A stretch of DNA of 23,246 nt from CAYWXK01 sp964462515 (GCA_964462515.1 CAYWXK010000054.1:1-23246); one strand, 5' to 3'. Shown: positions 17,301 through 22,942, numbered from the stretch's first letter. Translations and numbers: made by a program. Notes: generated by a model not told the origin, from the letters alone.

Positions 17301-17837
17301 CTCGGTAGCTTGGGCCACAAGTCCTGCAACGAAAACGGCCCGCTGCAACAATAATAATCCCATCGCTATCACGACAGCCAGCCAGAGTAAAAATACAACG
17401 CCCTGCCAGGATAGTGGTGTCGTCGGAGGATATTGTGGACTGACAGGCTGTGTCGGCACCGGCTCAGTGACAGGTGGCATCACCACACGTGGAGTATCCA
17501 CAGCAGGTGTGATGTTCGAAAATTCAATAAGCTGTGGGCTGATAGCTGGAGCTTGCTCTTTTGGCTGGGGCGCTATAGGTGCAACTTGCAAAGATGTCAA
17601 CCTATCACCAAATAGATACCCGAGACTCAAAGGCGAAGATAGTGAGGTTGGCAGGACGAGTTTAGCCAGCACTAACATCCATATCCAGTAGCGAAAGACC
17701 GACCGCACCTTTTTGCGCAGCAGAAAATCAATAAGCAGCAGTATTAAAAACAAAATGCTAAATTGAGCCAGCATTGGCAAGGCAAATTCTACAAACGATT
17801 TTTCTATTGTGTTGATTTGCTCTAAAATCGCGTTCAT
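11307..17837 (-). CDS. Giant BlaR1-like M56 metallopeptidase with multidomain tail
   Basis: From the preferred ATG (17837, AGGAGG ribosome-binding site 7 bases upstream) this is about 2,176 residues. BlaR1 itself is about 600. Residues 1-370 are the M56 membrane protease: several transmembrane helices, zinc motif HELAH at 243-247, then REQAVDE and a last helix near 347-367. The remainder should lie outside the cytoplasm: an unassigned beta-rich region (370-610), another to about 915, a LolA-like region (935-1180), an NTF2-like domain (1215-1330), HEAT repeats (1345-1450), a SecD P1 head-like domain (1535-1710, with GFEFDKRGGELFYELT and NIGKTLAVIIDGEVVSTP), carboxypeptidase-regulatory-like folds (from 1745) and an STN-like C-terminus (2106-2175). 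Four linkers near 616, 918, 1336 and 1715 share [KP/KT]DVQ[VI]E. The upstream BlaI suggests signal-triggered cleavage of the repressor. The ligand is unknown. Confidence 0.85.
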   Translation of the reverse strand: MNAILEQINTIEKSFVEFALPMLAQFSILFLILLLIDFLLRKKVRSVFRYWIWMLVLAKLVLPTSLSSPLSLGYLFGDRLTSLQVAPIAPQPKEQAPAISPQLIEFSNITPAVDTPRVVMPPVTEPVPTQPVSPQYPPTTPLSWQGVVFLLWLAVVIAMGLLLLQRAVFVAGLVAQATEADISIKDTFNSCLERIEVTRRIGLKVSANATSPAVCGLFRPVVLLPHNLASSLDSNQLRAVLLHELAHIKRGDLWVNLVQTILQIVYFYNPLLWIANAIIRRIREQAVDEMVLVTMGQNAKQYPQTLVSVAKLSFKRPALSLPLIGVVESKSALSSRIKRILTRPIPKNTKLGIFGLLSLIVIAAILLPMAKAKEGKKEAQPKMGFVATLPNGVKVELVGLLRLAERGIEAWKPDGEPTVIKGVFESDIDGRGTVAAFKVQGLNVEVQAYSWQGSNTVRLKDTSYLPSGDIWLGAFDYPADRRFGNLLLKVGQWKAIFTIPVTEEEMSKEQAILTENFKNFAVTRIGKLRRLPEGCFSIEITHGIYIRLDEEFLALDKSGKLHEPIAIMLFSREGKEGREEGSILTFKFPAEELAGIARCQQDWGEVRFRNVSLQPGVKTDVQIEFEKAAVQVQVVDAFGEVVETVIYSSEIGKDFFFDLDRNEAFTPPSYLTRSSPPEEVIEWSLKYGIDFLNDKGRFEITPQTIFVKVANNLWYGSAEDVLDTLKTGYPEEVIPDYETVPPGLQFSQSRGDEPKTYVFETREGGIGLLQLLESKNGNVKIRYKMLKQQSAKNLAILTDKPPVVLDLDSGKLMRLDKDWPDEYDVSWDNDAGGSLFTKPDGLVNMLPILEAENFADALAIAAQKIESLKVRGVHGIFAGQCRYILIKTSQGNIAVVEVQEFDEGKANIRWQIIQQAIEKPDVQVEGEKAKSELEGKLIQGFRENRDKFECGVLAWSGKSVNYSYSDSNDPRRELAGQHELWWDGKKIATKYVQDQVYTDPTGRFWVDKQQGGNSYDGSLLSRKPRFNYHENWFGPTITRWRGQGSRDWLILEGNKRENIRKEWSVVDTNGVKLIRLMTKNMNETDTDYRAYSIEHYDPSKGYGIVNEEWYNSDGSPRMKHTVKLQEVIPGGWFPVKVDFKSFAITDGRVYEHQHYELDIERCSFNDRAAIPKGIFKGAINKQLKEQDKLTKVLEEFPEVKRIDGLSEPDRKERDARETAETFVAMALAGEYQKAREFTHHTLPDDHIKDIHEAAEGQNLKVMAVYTDAQSGLAICSVIRDERGRMGPLVLHMVKVISDGKENWSIHDIDMITAEETRKVLGKFLKEHLDAVMIAGQKTDVQVEGESQEDLNKKIEELIGILKDFEVGDREKWFSAVKELIEIGSPAVKPLSIEIRTAERPQTQSVIAFTLRAIGDSNAVPALIDALERSGFSSDYGVGKADTELSRFIRRYQVNPSADGVRLCRPVREITIALERLTDHTEGHEHFITIGDVITPELRDLERAQYREVAQRWRQWWQQQKKAKESGPRVLAASEGSLLEFHIVLDNSQGEWLGLTPEDISKYKGSLSTEGPFAGSIRGEAYQWYSIKEDLRIQPGFIVQEYKGKKYLLFCARQKHSIWPPIGTDRSWGLQKVYAIKDSNGRPAIGFEFDKRGGELFYELTKGNIGKTLAVIIDGEVVSTPMIMSPLQNEGTVVGDFTQQEVERMVEALRKGMPPVKPDVQVEVKQSDKTSESSGGEPRVQEPNEARGRIRGVVVNAVTGQPIEGVYVGVGDFGDSGGSNYSRHRSQGFFAKSETDPNGRFELDGLAYSDEHPEYDLHPLVVTHPDFVRYDEKIKLIKGKPAPDVRIGLKPATKINVTIVDSDGKPLEGLWLFRLEALDGRYFIPPGRDPHLSAFASSVWIERPSPKRDKLLTTGFSFTGLTGGEYSIDVMQFAIIDNFSPPPSEMGRLPLDSCNITYYGGITKLNVEASETKEVQIKPADYQTSVIIKMPEDPVKKPQIPPFVVISRNVGLLAWDDGKAHGPEDERLGRLEKNALYYNTVIDGNVLKIKNLPPGSYSVFAGPIYFMSATKMEVLGGREATVDILPIKVSEHAKVGLWTFNRKVKPEARDYSVSELCQLISAKTDSNPRLIPDPSIENQKIKLTEKEMSIWDVLEMIYLDKGWKVKEGGEKTLILQP
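16093..16124. repeat. 32-base purine/pyrimidine tract inside the M56 gene
   Basis: On the plus strand every base from 16093 to 16124 is a pyrimidine, made of CTTCC/TCTTCC-type units. On the coding strand it is a pure purine run encoding about EGKEGREEGS. Such tracts are prone to slippage and can form triplex DNA. All copies here keep the reading frame. Confidence 0.7.
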
Positions 17838-17843
17838 AAAAGA

Positions 17844-17863
17844 ACCTCCTATTATTAAATAGG
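17844..17863 (-). promoter_or_regulatory. Hairpin that may mask the M56 ribosome-binding site
   Basis: On the minus strand CCTATT (17863-17858) and AATAGG (17853-17848) pair around a 4-base loop. The 3' arm is the start of the TAGGAGG Shine-Dalgarno sequence of the M56 gene. The 6-bp stem is AT-rich and weak, so it may only lower translation of the protease relative to BlaI. Confidence 0.35.
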
Positions 17864-17887
17864 ATGTTTTCTGGTGTCCGTTGGTCA

Positions 17888-17925
17888 TTACTTTTTACTT
17901 TTTACTTTTGACTTTTTACTTTTTA
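17888..17925. repeat. Heptamer repeat at the 3' end of blaI
   Basis: On the minus strand the last codons and stop of blaI consist of alternating AAAAGTA and AAAAGTC heptamers. A shorter version (GTAAAAAGTAA) forms the 3' end of the DUF2442 gene at about 7013-7030. Confidence 0.6.
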
Positions 17926-18283
17926 TAAGAGCTTCAAGCTCATTTAGCTGCTTTCGCGATAGATTGTTACTATCCAGCAAAAACTGCATCATCGGCGTAA
18001 GAGCGCCATCGAATGCCCTCTTTATTGCGCGCATAATCTCGCCCTTCTGTGCCTGCCTGCGTGTGATGGCCGAGCGGTATAGAATGAGATTGCGGATTCG
18101 CTCTGTGGATAGCAATCCTTTGGACACCATTCGGTCCATCAATGTCTTTACGGTGCTGTATGACCAGTTTCTTCTGCTTTCTAATTCTTCCCGAACAGTC
18201 GGGGCTGCACAGGGCTGGTTATCCCAGACGGCCTGAATAATCGCCCACTCTGCTTCGGTAAGCACGCAATTTTTCTTTGTCAT
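17888..18283 (-). CDS. BlaI/MecI-family transcriptional repressor
   Basis: This 131-residue winged-helix protein reads LTEAEWAIIQAVWDNQPCAAPTVREEL, then WSYSTVKTLMDRMVSKGLL, which are the two DNA-contacting halves of the BlaI/MecI/CopY domain. The rest is the helical dimerisation region. BlaI dimers bind TACA/TGTA dyads and are inactivated by cleavage when the M56 sensor is triggered. It directly precedes the M56 gene and has a matching operator in its own promoter (18322-18337), so autoregulation of the pair is likely. GGAGGT precedes the ATG by about 6 bases. The last ten or so residues (KSKKSKVKSKK) are encoded by tandem AAAAGTA/AAAAGTC heptamers and look like a repeat-derived extension. 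The stop codon overlaps an ATG (TAATG), but the M56 protein probably starts 17 codons later. Confidence 0.93.
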   Translation of the reverse strand: MTKKNCVLTEAEWAIIQAVWDNQPCAAPTVREELESRRNWSYSTVKTLMDRMVSKGLLSTERIRNLILYRSAITRRQAQKGEIMRAIKRAFDGALTPMMQFLLDSNNLSRKQLNELEALIKSKKSKVKSKK

Positions 18284-18315
18284 AAAATACCTCCATAAAG
18301 TCTTTAATTTTGCAG

Positions 18316-18344
18316 AGTTTACTCTACATTTGTAGAGATGTCAA
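18316..18344 (-). promoter_or_regulatory. blaI promoter with embedded BlaI operator
   Basis: On the minus strand TTGACA (18344-18339, a perfect -35) and TAAACT (18321-18316) are separated by 17 bases. The spacer is almost entirely the dyad CTCTACAAATGTAGAG (18337-18322), with 7-bp perfect arms containing the TACA/TGTA core recognised by BlaI/MecI repressors. Binding there would block polymerase directly. The ATG of blaI lies 33 bases downstream of the -10 box. Confidence 0.8.
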
Positions 18345-18381
18345 GAAAAATGTAAAGACTTTTCAAAATATTTTTTAGGAG

Positions 18382-19536
18382 CTATTTTAAACCGTTTTTC
18401 CGTCCTGACGTGCCTAAAGGCGGGCTTTTTGAGCTAATTTCAGCGGCAATCTGCATAAATTTCGGCATTGCGTAGTCAAAAAAACGCCTGTAACTCTCAC
18501 AGAAATAGCTTTCTTTGCTGAATTTATCTTTATCAAAAGGAATTCTATCCTTCATACAGCCCCCTCGACATAAGACAAGATGCCTGCACACAAGGCATTT
18601 GTTACATAGACTCTGCTTGGCACGGGCAAAAAGCCGCTTTTTATCGCTTGAAGCGAGCTTTTCTATAGGTGTTTCAAAAATATTGCCCAGCCTCCATCTC
18701 GGCTCAACAAAAAAATCACAACAAAATACATCGCCATTATGCTCGACGACGATATATTGAGTGCACTGCCTATCGAAAGTGCAAAGCGTCTGTTTACCAG
18801 TGATACAATACGAAAGCACCGAATCAAAATCGCGAATGCTTATGTTCTTTGGGTCATACTTGAACCAATGGTCAAATAGCTTACATAAAAAGTCACCATA
18901 TTGTTGCGGCGTAATAGAGAAGTCAGCAACCTTACCTGTGGAGGTGTCAACCTCAACACAGGGAATAAACTGCATATACTTTATGCCAAGCCAGACAAAA
19001 TTATCAAACAGCCGCTCCGGCTCTTTCACATTATTATTGTTTAGCAAAGTAAGGGTATTAAATTCAACCTTATGCTCCTTACATTTCTCGATAGCTCTGA
19101 CTACTTTATCAAAGCTTCCTGCCCCCGAATGGTCGAGGCGATAATGGTCGTGTAATTCCCTCGGGCCATCGATACTGATACCGACAAGAAACTTATTATC
19201 GTGTAGAAACTGACACCACTGGTCATTAAGTAAGACCGCGTTGGTCTGCAAAGAATTGCCAACCTCCTGGCCGGCAGCACCATACCTTTCCTGCAGTTCC
19301 ACCGCTTTTTTATAGAAGTCAAGGCCCATCAGGGTCGGCTCACCCCCCTGCCACGCAAAACCAGAGAACGGAAGCCGAAGCTCTATATAATCTTTTACAA
19401 GTTTCTCAAGCACCTCATCGCTCATCCGCTGCCTGCCCTGCCCAACCTGAGGCGCTCTATGCTTATAGAAACAGTATTTGCAATCAAGGTTGCAATCTGA
19501 CCCTGTCGGCTTTATCAAAAGAGTGAATGGTTCCAT
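18382..19536 (-). CDS. Radical SAM/SPASM protein, anaerobic sulfatase maturase-like
   Basis: From ATG 19536 the protein is 384 residues. It has the radical SAM cluster motif CNLDCKYC (C15, C19, C22), the GGEP-type motif WQGGEPTLMG, ISIDGPRELHDHYR and SFDKVVRAI, all typical of anaerobic sulfatase-maturating enzymes (anSME/AslB type). The C-terminal half has the SPASM cysteines (CTFDRQC, GDVFCCDFF, LCNKCLVCRH, LCRGGC and a late C) for two further Fe-S clusters. These enzymes convert Cys or Ser in sulfatases to formylglycine, and planctomycetes carry many sulfatases. No sulfatase gene is in the window, so a different peptide substrate is possible. A TTG at 19554 would add six residues; neither start has a clear ribosome-binding site. 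The last ~15 residues (KSPPLGTSGRK) look like a repeat-derived tail. Confidence 0.85.
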   Translation of the reverse strand: MEPFTLLIKPTGSDCNLDCKYCFYKHRAPQVGQGRQRMSDEVLEKLVKDYIELRLPFSGFAWQGGEPTLMGLDFYKKAVELQERYGAAGQEVGNSLQTNAVLLNDQWCQFLHDNKFLVGISIDGPRELHDHYRLDHSGAGSFDKVVRAIEKCKEHKVEFNTLTLLNNNNVKEPERLFDNFVWLGIKYMQFIPCVEVDTSTGKVADFSITPQQYGDFLCKLFDHWFKYDPKNISIRDFDSVLSYCITGKQTLCTFDRQCTQYIVVEHNGDVFCCDFFVEPRWRLGNIFETPIEKLASSDKKRLFARAKQSLCNKCLVCRHLVLCRGGCMKDRIPFDKDKFSKESYFCESYRRFFDYAMPKFMQIAAEISSKSPPLGTSGRKNGLK

Positions 19537-19566
19537 TATATCGCTAAATTTCAAAAAGCATCGATT

Positions 19567-20793
19567 TCAATTTTCGGCAGTCTTGTGCTTCTCTAACCAC
19601 TTCTGCGCCCAGTATTCAGCTTGCCGGCGTGTCTGCAACTTCCCCTCCAGTTGTGCAATATACATTTCCTGTGCCAATTGGCCTAGCGCCGGTCCCGGCA
19701 CAGCCCCCAATCGTATCAGGTCATAACCATTGAGAAGCGGCTTAGGTTTAAGCTCAACGTCGCCGAGCGCCTTTATTCTTTTGCGCAATTTTTTCAAAGG
19801 TGTCATATTATTTTTGCTGCCCTCGGCTTTTTGAATCGCCCTTTGCAGCTCGAACAGGTCCTCAAAATATGGCTCAGCGAGCATCTTTTTTAATTCCGCC
19901 AGAGACATTTTGTCATTTAAGAGTTTCCCTCTGTTGGTAAGTAAAAATCTTATGTGCTTGGTCTGGGTCCTGCTAAGCTTTAGAACCTCACAGCGTTTAA
20001 GGGACAATTCGGTCTGACAGCCTGCAAAAAATGCAGCCAGCGCCAGAGGAAAATTGACTTTCTTTTGCAGATGTTTGAGGACAGCAACCGCAAATTCCGC
20101 CTGATTCTCAACAAATCCGGGGAAGATTGCTTCAGCCAATCCGCTTTCGGCAAGCATCGAAGCCCCTGCTGAACGATTAGGACTGACGAGAATTCCCTCC
20201 AGCTCAATTGCTATTCGTTCTCCGCTGATTTTTTTAATGTTTTTTGCGTTGCTGCAAACGGCACTCCACGTTGCCGGCTCAATCGTAAAGCCGAGCTGGG
20301 CTGAAAACCTTATCGCCCGCAGCGTTCGCAAATAATCTTCCGCAAAGCGCTCCTCGGGTTTGCCTATTGTTCGCACAATCTTTCTTTCGAGGTCCTCTTG
20401 CCCATCGACATAATCGATCACCTGCTTTTTAAGAGGGTCATAAAACATTCCATTGATTGTAAAGTCCCTTCGGCTGGCATCCTCGTCAGCAGTGGCAAAC
20501 ATAACCATCGCCGGATGTCTGCCATCGGTGTAGTCGGCCTCCGTTCTAAACGTAGCGACCTCGACCTGCTGGGTGTCGATTAAAACAATCACCACGCCGA
20601 ATTTCGCACCGACCTTCAGCGTTCGCCTGAACAATCTTATTACATCCTCAGGCCGTGCATTCGTGGCGACATCGTAGTCTTTTGCACGCCTACCTAACAG
20701 CATATCGCGCACGCACCCCCCTGCCAGCAGCGATTGGAAACCATTCTGCTGCAATCGTTTAATTATCTTTTTAGCCGCTTCTTTGTTTATCAT
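19567..20793 (-). CDS. CCA-adding enzyme / poly(A) polymerase family protein
   Basis: From ATG 20793 the protein is 408 residues. The class II nucleotidyltransferase head is clear: LLAGGCVRDMLLG (G25-D30), the catalytic DYD (D39, D41) in KDYDVATNA, and RDFTINGMFYDP with VIDYVDGQEDL. ERFAEDYLRTLRAIRF and the helical neck with ERIAIELEGIL follow. Such enzymes add CCA to tRNA 3' ends or poly(A) tails; the sequence alone does not distinguish the two. No HD domain is seen. The start overlaps the rsmD stop as ATGA, which favours it over an upstream ATG at 20838 inside rsmD and suggests coupled translation. The radical SAM gene follows within about 30 bases. Confidence 0.9.
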   Translation of the reverse strand: MINKEAAKKIIKRLQQNGFQSLLAGGCVRDMLLGRRAKDYDVATNARPEDVIRLFRRTLKVGAKFGVVIVLIDTQQVEVATFRTEADYTDGRHPAMVMFATADEDASRRDFTINGMFYDPLKKQVIDYVDGQEDLERKIVRTIGKPEERFAEDYLRTLRAIRFSAQLGFTIEPATWSAVCSNAKNIKKISGERIAIELEGILVSPNRSAGASMLAESGLAEAIFPGFVENQAEFAVAVLKHLQKKVNFPLALAAFFAGCQTELSLKRCEVLKLSRTQTKHIRFLLTNRGKLLNDKMSLAELKKMLAEPYFEDLFELQRAIQKAEGSKNNMTPLKKLRKRIKALGDVELKPKPLLNGYDLIRLGAVPGPALGQLAQEMYIAQLEGKLQTRRQAEYWAQKWLEKHKTAEN

Positions 20794-21407
20794 TTTTTCG
20801 TATTTCGCTGCAAAATAGTTACCGCCATTGTCCCCCATTTACGACTCTCCACAACTTGAAACTGGCCATACCTCTCTTGTAAAAACGTGCGGTGGTCGGT
20901 CCTTACGATAGCCAATGCACCATCCGCTGCTTGTTCCTGCAACAGGTCAAACAACCTGCTCAAGGGCGAACCTAACTTAACATCCTGCGTGAGGGAGTAT
21001 GGTGAGTCAACAAAAACAAGGTCATATTTCTGCACATTCGAAATTCGATATTCGATATTCGATATTCTGGCGGCGGCCGCCGGTGGAGCGCCTATCTTAA
21101 AAGCATCTGCTCTTATAACTTTTGACTCTTTAACAAAGCCGGCTTTTTCTATGTTTCGCTCCAGCGTTATGATAATCTTGGGGTCCTGCTCTACGAAAGT
21201 AACAAACTCCGCCCCTCTACTTAATGCCTCAAGCCCCAGCGAGCCAACCCCGCAGAATAAATCTGCCACTATTGCATCACCCGGCTGGTCGAACTTGCCA
21301 AGGACGTTAAAAAGCGATTCCTTGACTCTATCGGTGATGGGGCGGGAGGACTGGCCTTTCGGGCTAAATAGTTTCATTCCCCGTCTTGTGCCGGCTATGA
21401 TTCGCAT
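20790..21407 (-). CDS. rsmD: 16S rRNA (guanine966-N2)-methyltransferase RsmD family
   Basis: From ATG 21407 (AGGTG ribosome-binding site 9 bases upstream) the protein is 205 residues. It starts MRIIAGTRRGMKL and has RPITDRVKESLFNVL, the SAM-binding motif ADLFCGVGSLGLEALSRGA and FVEQDP, all diagnostic of RsmD, which methylates G966 of 16S rRNA in E. coli. The catalytic motif IV, normally D/NPPY or DPPF, reads DSPY here, a Pro-to-Ser change that may or may not matter. Just before it is a non-family insertion, AAAARISNIEYRISNVQ, encoded by a CGAATATCGAA-type repeat (about 21035-21080). It is the second gene of the probable Dabb-rsmD-pcnB-radical SAM operon. A GTG at 21419 would add four residues. 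Confidence 0.9.
   Translation of the reverse strand: MRIIAGTRRGMKLFSPKGQSSRPITDRVKESLFNVLGKFDQPGDAIVADLFCGVGSLGLEALSRGAEFVTFVEQDPKIIITLERNIEKAGFVKESKVIRADAFKIGAPPAAAARISNIEYRISNVQKYDLVFVDSPYSLTQDVKLGSPLSRLFDLLQEQAADGALAIVRTDHRTFLQERYGQFQVVESRKWGTMAVTILQRNTKK
21036..21067. repeat. ATTCGATATTCGA repeat inside rsmD
   Basis: On the plus strand ATTCGAAATTCGATATTCG continues with another GATATTCGATATTC unit: four tandem units of about 8 bases. It stays in frame and encodes ISNIEYRISN next to motif IV of the methyltransferase. A GC-rich GGCGGCGGCCGCCGG palindromic stretch adjoins it (21069-21083). Confidence 0.65.
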
Positions 21408-21491
21408 ATTGCTTTGCACCTGCAGAGTTTGTCAGCAGACAGGTGAAGGTGATATATTCAATTTTATATTCCGCCGCCGGAGATTGAGGTC

Positions 21492-21914
21492 TTATTCTTT
21501 TGCCCAGTAATCAACGACGAGGACCTTGTCCAAATACTGGCCTAATGTTGCGGCGAAGTCCTTGTGCGCCGGGTGCTCTATGTATTTATCGCGGTCGGCT
21601 TCATTCAAAAACGTTACCACAAAACAGTGCGCAAAGCCCTGCGAAAGGTTCTGAGTGCCTACGTCCGTGCCCCACTCAAAATCCTGAATCGCATCGATTT
21701 TGCTCGGCAGCGAACAGAAATCCGACTCGATTTTCCTTACCTGCTCGGCTGTGGTGCCTTCCTTAAACTTAAACAAAACAACGTGCCGCAGAACGTTGCA
21801 GGGTTTTTGCTCAGTAACGTGTGTGGTCTCCTGAACGCTCACACAGCCCTGAATACTTATGCACCCACCTAAAATAATCGCCCCGGCTACCAGATACAAA
21901 ACATTCCTGACCAT
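21492..21914 (-). CDS. Dabb (stress-responsive A/B barrel) lipoprotein
   Basis: This 140-residue protein has a lipoprotein signal peptide: hydrophobic residues 5-17 and a lipobox LGGC with C18 as the acylated cysteine. After a short linker the Dabb domain begins, LRHVVLFKFKEGTTAEQVRKIE, with FEWGTDVG, GFAHCFVVTF and YIEHPAHKDF. This is the complete dimeric alpha/beta-barrel pattern. GGAGGT lies 8 bases before the ATG. Dabb domains are found in stress proteins and some polyketide cyclases; as a membrane-anchored lipoprotein its job is not known. It heads the probable operon with rsmD. A weak TTGTTG/TATGGT promoter pair is visible upstream on the minus strand. Confidence 0.88.
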   Translation of the reverse strand: MVRNVLYLVAGAIILGGCISIQGCVSVQETTHVTEQKPCNVLRHVVLFKFKEGTTAEQVRKIESDFCSLPSKIDAIQDFEWGTDVGTQNLSQGFAHCFVVTFLNEADRDKYIEHPAHKDFAATLGQYLDKVLVVDYWAKE

Positions 21915-22024
21915 ACTTTGTTACCTCCAAAAATTCTTCCAATTATGTCCTTCCATTACCATACAACAGGCAGATTTTATCAACAAGCCTCTTACACGTC
22001 TATACCCAAAACGATAAATAAACC

Positions 22025-22052
22025 TTTACACCCCACATCATATCATTATAAT
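22025..22052 (+). promoter_or_regulatory. Sigma70-type promoter for the glycine-rich repeat gene
   Basis: TTTACA (22025-22030) and TATAAT (22047-22052) are 16 bases apart on the plus strand. The ATG at 22088 lies 35 bases downstream. Confidence 0.6.
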
Positions 22053-22087
22053 TTACGAAGTCATAAAACCTATTTTAGGAAAAGGTT

Positions 22088-22615
22088 ATGGACAATTTGC
22101 TGCTGGAAGATGTTCAATACAAAATTGAAGAGACAAATTTCGGCATCTGGCGCCGATATATGTACACAAACGGCACCAGCTTTCACGAATTCAAATCTCA
22201 CACAACTATTTTTGGCCTGCCGCTTATTCATTACACTTATGGAAGATGCCCGGAGACCGGTAAGCGTGTCCTGGCAAAAGGGATTATCGCCCTCGGCAGA
22301 TTCGCCTGCGGCCTTATCGCCATCGGCCACATATCCTTCGGCCTCGTTGCAATCGGGCAAATTGCAATCGGACTTATCTTCGGCCTGGGACAGTTATCTA
22401 CCGGATTGGTAGCCGCAGGACAGGTCGCAATCGCAGCATTTCTTGGCCTGGGACAGCTTGCAACCGGCTATATCGCCATAGGACAACTTGCTCTCGGCAG
22501 ATACGTCCTGGCACAGGCCGGTTTCGGAGAGTTTGTCTGGAGTGTAAAGCGAGCCGACCCACAGGCCATCGAATTCTTCAAATCCCTGCCTCTTGTCCGT
22601 TACTTTATCCCTTAA
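22088..22615 (+). CDS. Glycine-rich decapeptide-repeat membrane protein
   Basis: This 175-residue protein has a ~60-residue polar N-terminus including FKSHTTIFGLPLIHYTYG and GKRVLAKG. From residue about 65 to 147 it is built of about eight hydrophobic repeats of 10-11 residues, of the form [LVI]xAIGQ[IL]AxG (GLIAIGHISFG, LVAIGQIAIG, GLGQLSTG, GLGQLATGYIAIGQLALG). Gly recurs every four to six residues, which is unlike a normal transmembrane helix and could form a compact membrane or beta-roll structure. The C-terminus is polar. Similar 'GLPLVH...KGIIAIG' proteins occur in planctomycetes and have no assigned function. AGGAAAAGG precedes the ATG, and a good promoter lies 35 bases upstream. Its transcript probably ends at the terminator at 22786. 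Confidence 0.7.
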   Translation: MDNLLLEDVQYKIEETNFGIWRRYMYTNGTSFHEFKSHTTIFGLPLIHYTYGRCPETGKRVLAKGIIALGRFACGLIAIGHISFGLVAIGQIAIGLIFGLGQLSTGLVAAGQVAIAAFLGLGQLATGYIAIGQLALGRYVLAQAGFGEFVWSVKRADPQAIEFFKSLPLVRYFIP

Positions 22616-22668
22616 TGCCGAGAGAAAAAAACTTCCACATTTTTTATTCAGCCCCGCAATACGACTCT

Positions 22669-22723
22669 GTCATTGCGAGGCCCGATAGTTTACCCTGAGC
22701 GCAGTCGAATGGGTGGCAATCTC
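22669..22723. repeat. Composite inverted-repeat element (ATTGCGAGG ... GGCAATCTC)
   Basis: ATTGC (22672) and GCAAT (22716) form the outer arms. The inside is itself a hairpin-forming unit, ACCCTGAGCGCAGTCGAATGGGT (22692-22714), with ACCC/GGGT ends. The outer unit resembles the CATTGCGAGG...CAATCTC repeat and the inner the CCCTGAGC...TCGAAGGG repeat that are scattered through many bacterial genomes. One repeat appears to have inserted in the other. Confidence 0.6.
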
Positions 22724-22735
22724 AAAATTGTTTAG

Positions 22736-22778
22736 CCCGCCAATCTTGCCCTGAGCTTGCCGAAGGGTTATTGGCGGG
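22736..22778. repeat. Inverted repeat CCCGCCAAT/ATTGGCGGG with nested unit
   Basis: CCCGCCAAT (22736-22744) and ATTGGCGGG (22770-22778) are perfect 9-bp complements. They flank a CCCTGAGCTTGCCGAAGGG unit, related to the one inside the previous element. Confidence 0.65.
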
Positions 22779-22785
22779 TCTGCTT

Positions 22786-22816
22786 AGCCCCGTCGCTTGC
22801 GACGGGGGCTTTTTTA
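22786..22816 (+). terminator. Strong intrinsic terminator
   Basis: AGCCCCGTCGC pairs with GCGACGGGGGCT (one extra G), giving an 11-bp GC-rich stem followed by TTTTTTAT. It would terminate plus-strand transcription of the glycine-rich repeat gene, 170 bases after its stop. Confidence 0.85.
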
Positions 22817-22833
22817 TCCCAGAAAAAATGTAG

Positions 22834-22870
22834 GGTGGGGCTTTATCCGCCGCAGGTGGATTGCCCCACC
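22834..22870. repeat. Two-tier hairpin GGTGGGGC/GCCCCACC
   Basis: GGTGGGGC (22834-22841) pairs perfectly with GCCCCACC (22863-22870). Inside, ATCCGCC (22845-22851) pairs with GGTGGAT (22855-22861) with one G-T pair and a 3-base loop. The inner half matches the palindrome in the prepilin leader. Confidence 0.65.
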
Positions 22871-22942
22871 AACTCAATATCAATCGAAATTCCCAAATCC
22901 TCAATCCCTACTTCACGCGTAATCTCCTCCCACGACTCTTTT

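Noticed and set aside
17837..17888. Start of the M56 protein at the ATG overlapping the blaI stop
   Set aside because: It has only the heptamer repeat upstream, while the ATG at 17837 has a full AGGAGG site at the right distance and begins directly with the membrane domain.
18382..19536. A sulfatase-linked cluster around the maturase-like gene
   Set aside because: No sulfatase (CxPxR or SxPxR) gene was found in the window, so substrate pairing cannot be claimed.
22070..22360. A 96-residue minus-strand protein opposite the glycine-rich gene
   Set aside because: It is antisense to a repeat-coded region with a better promoter, ribosome-binding site and family resemblance on the plus strand.
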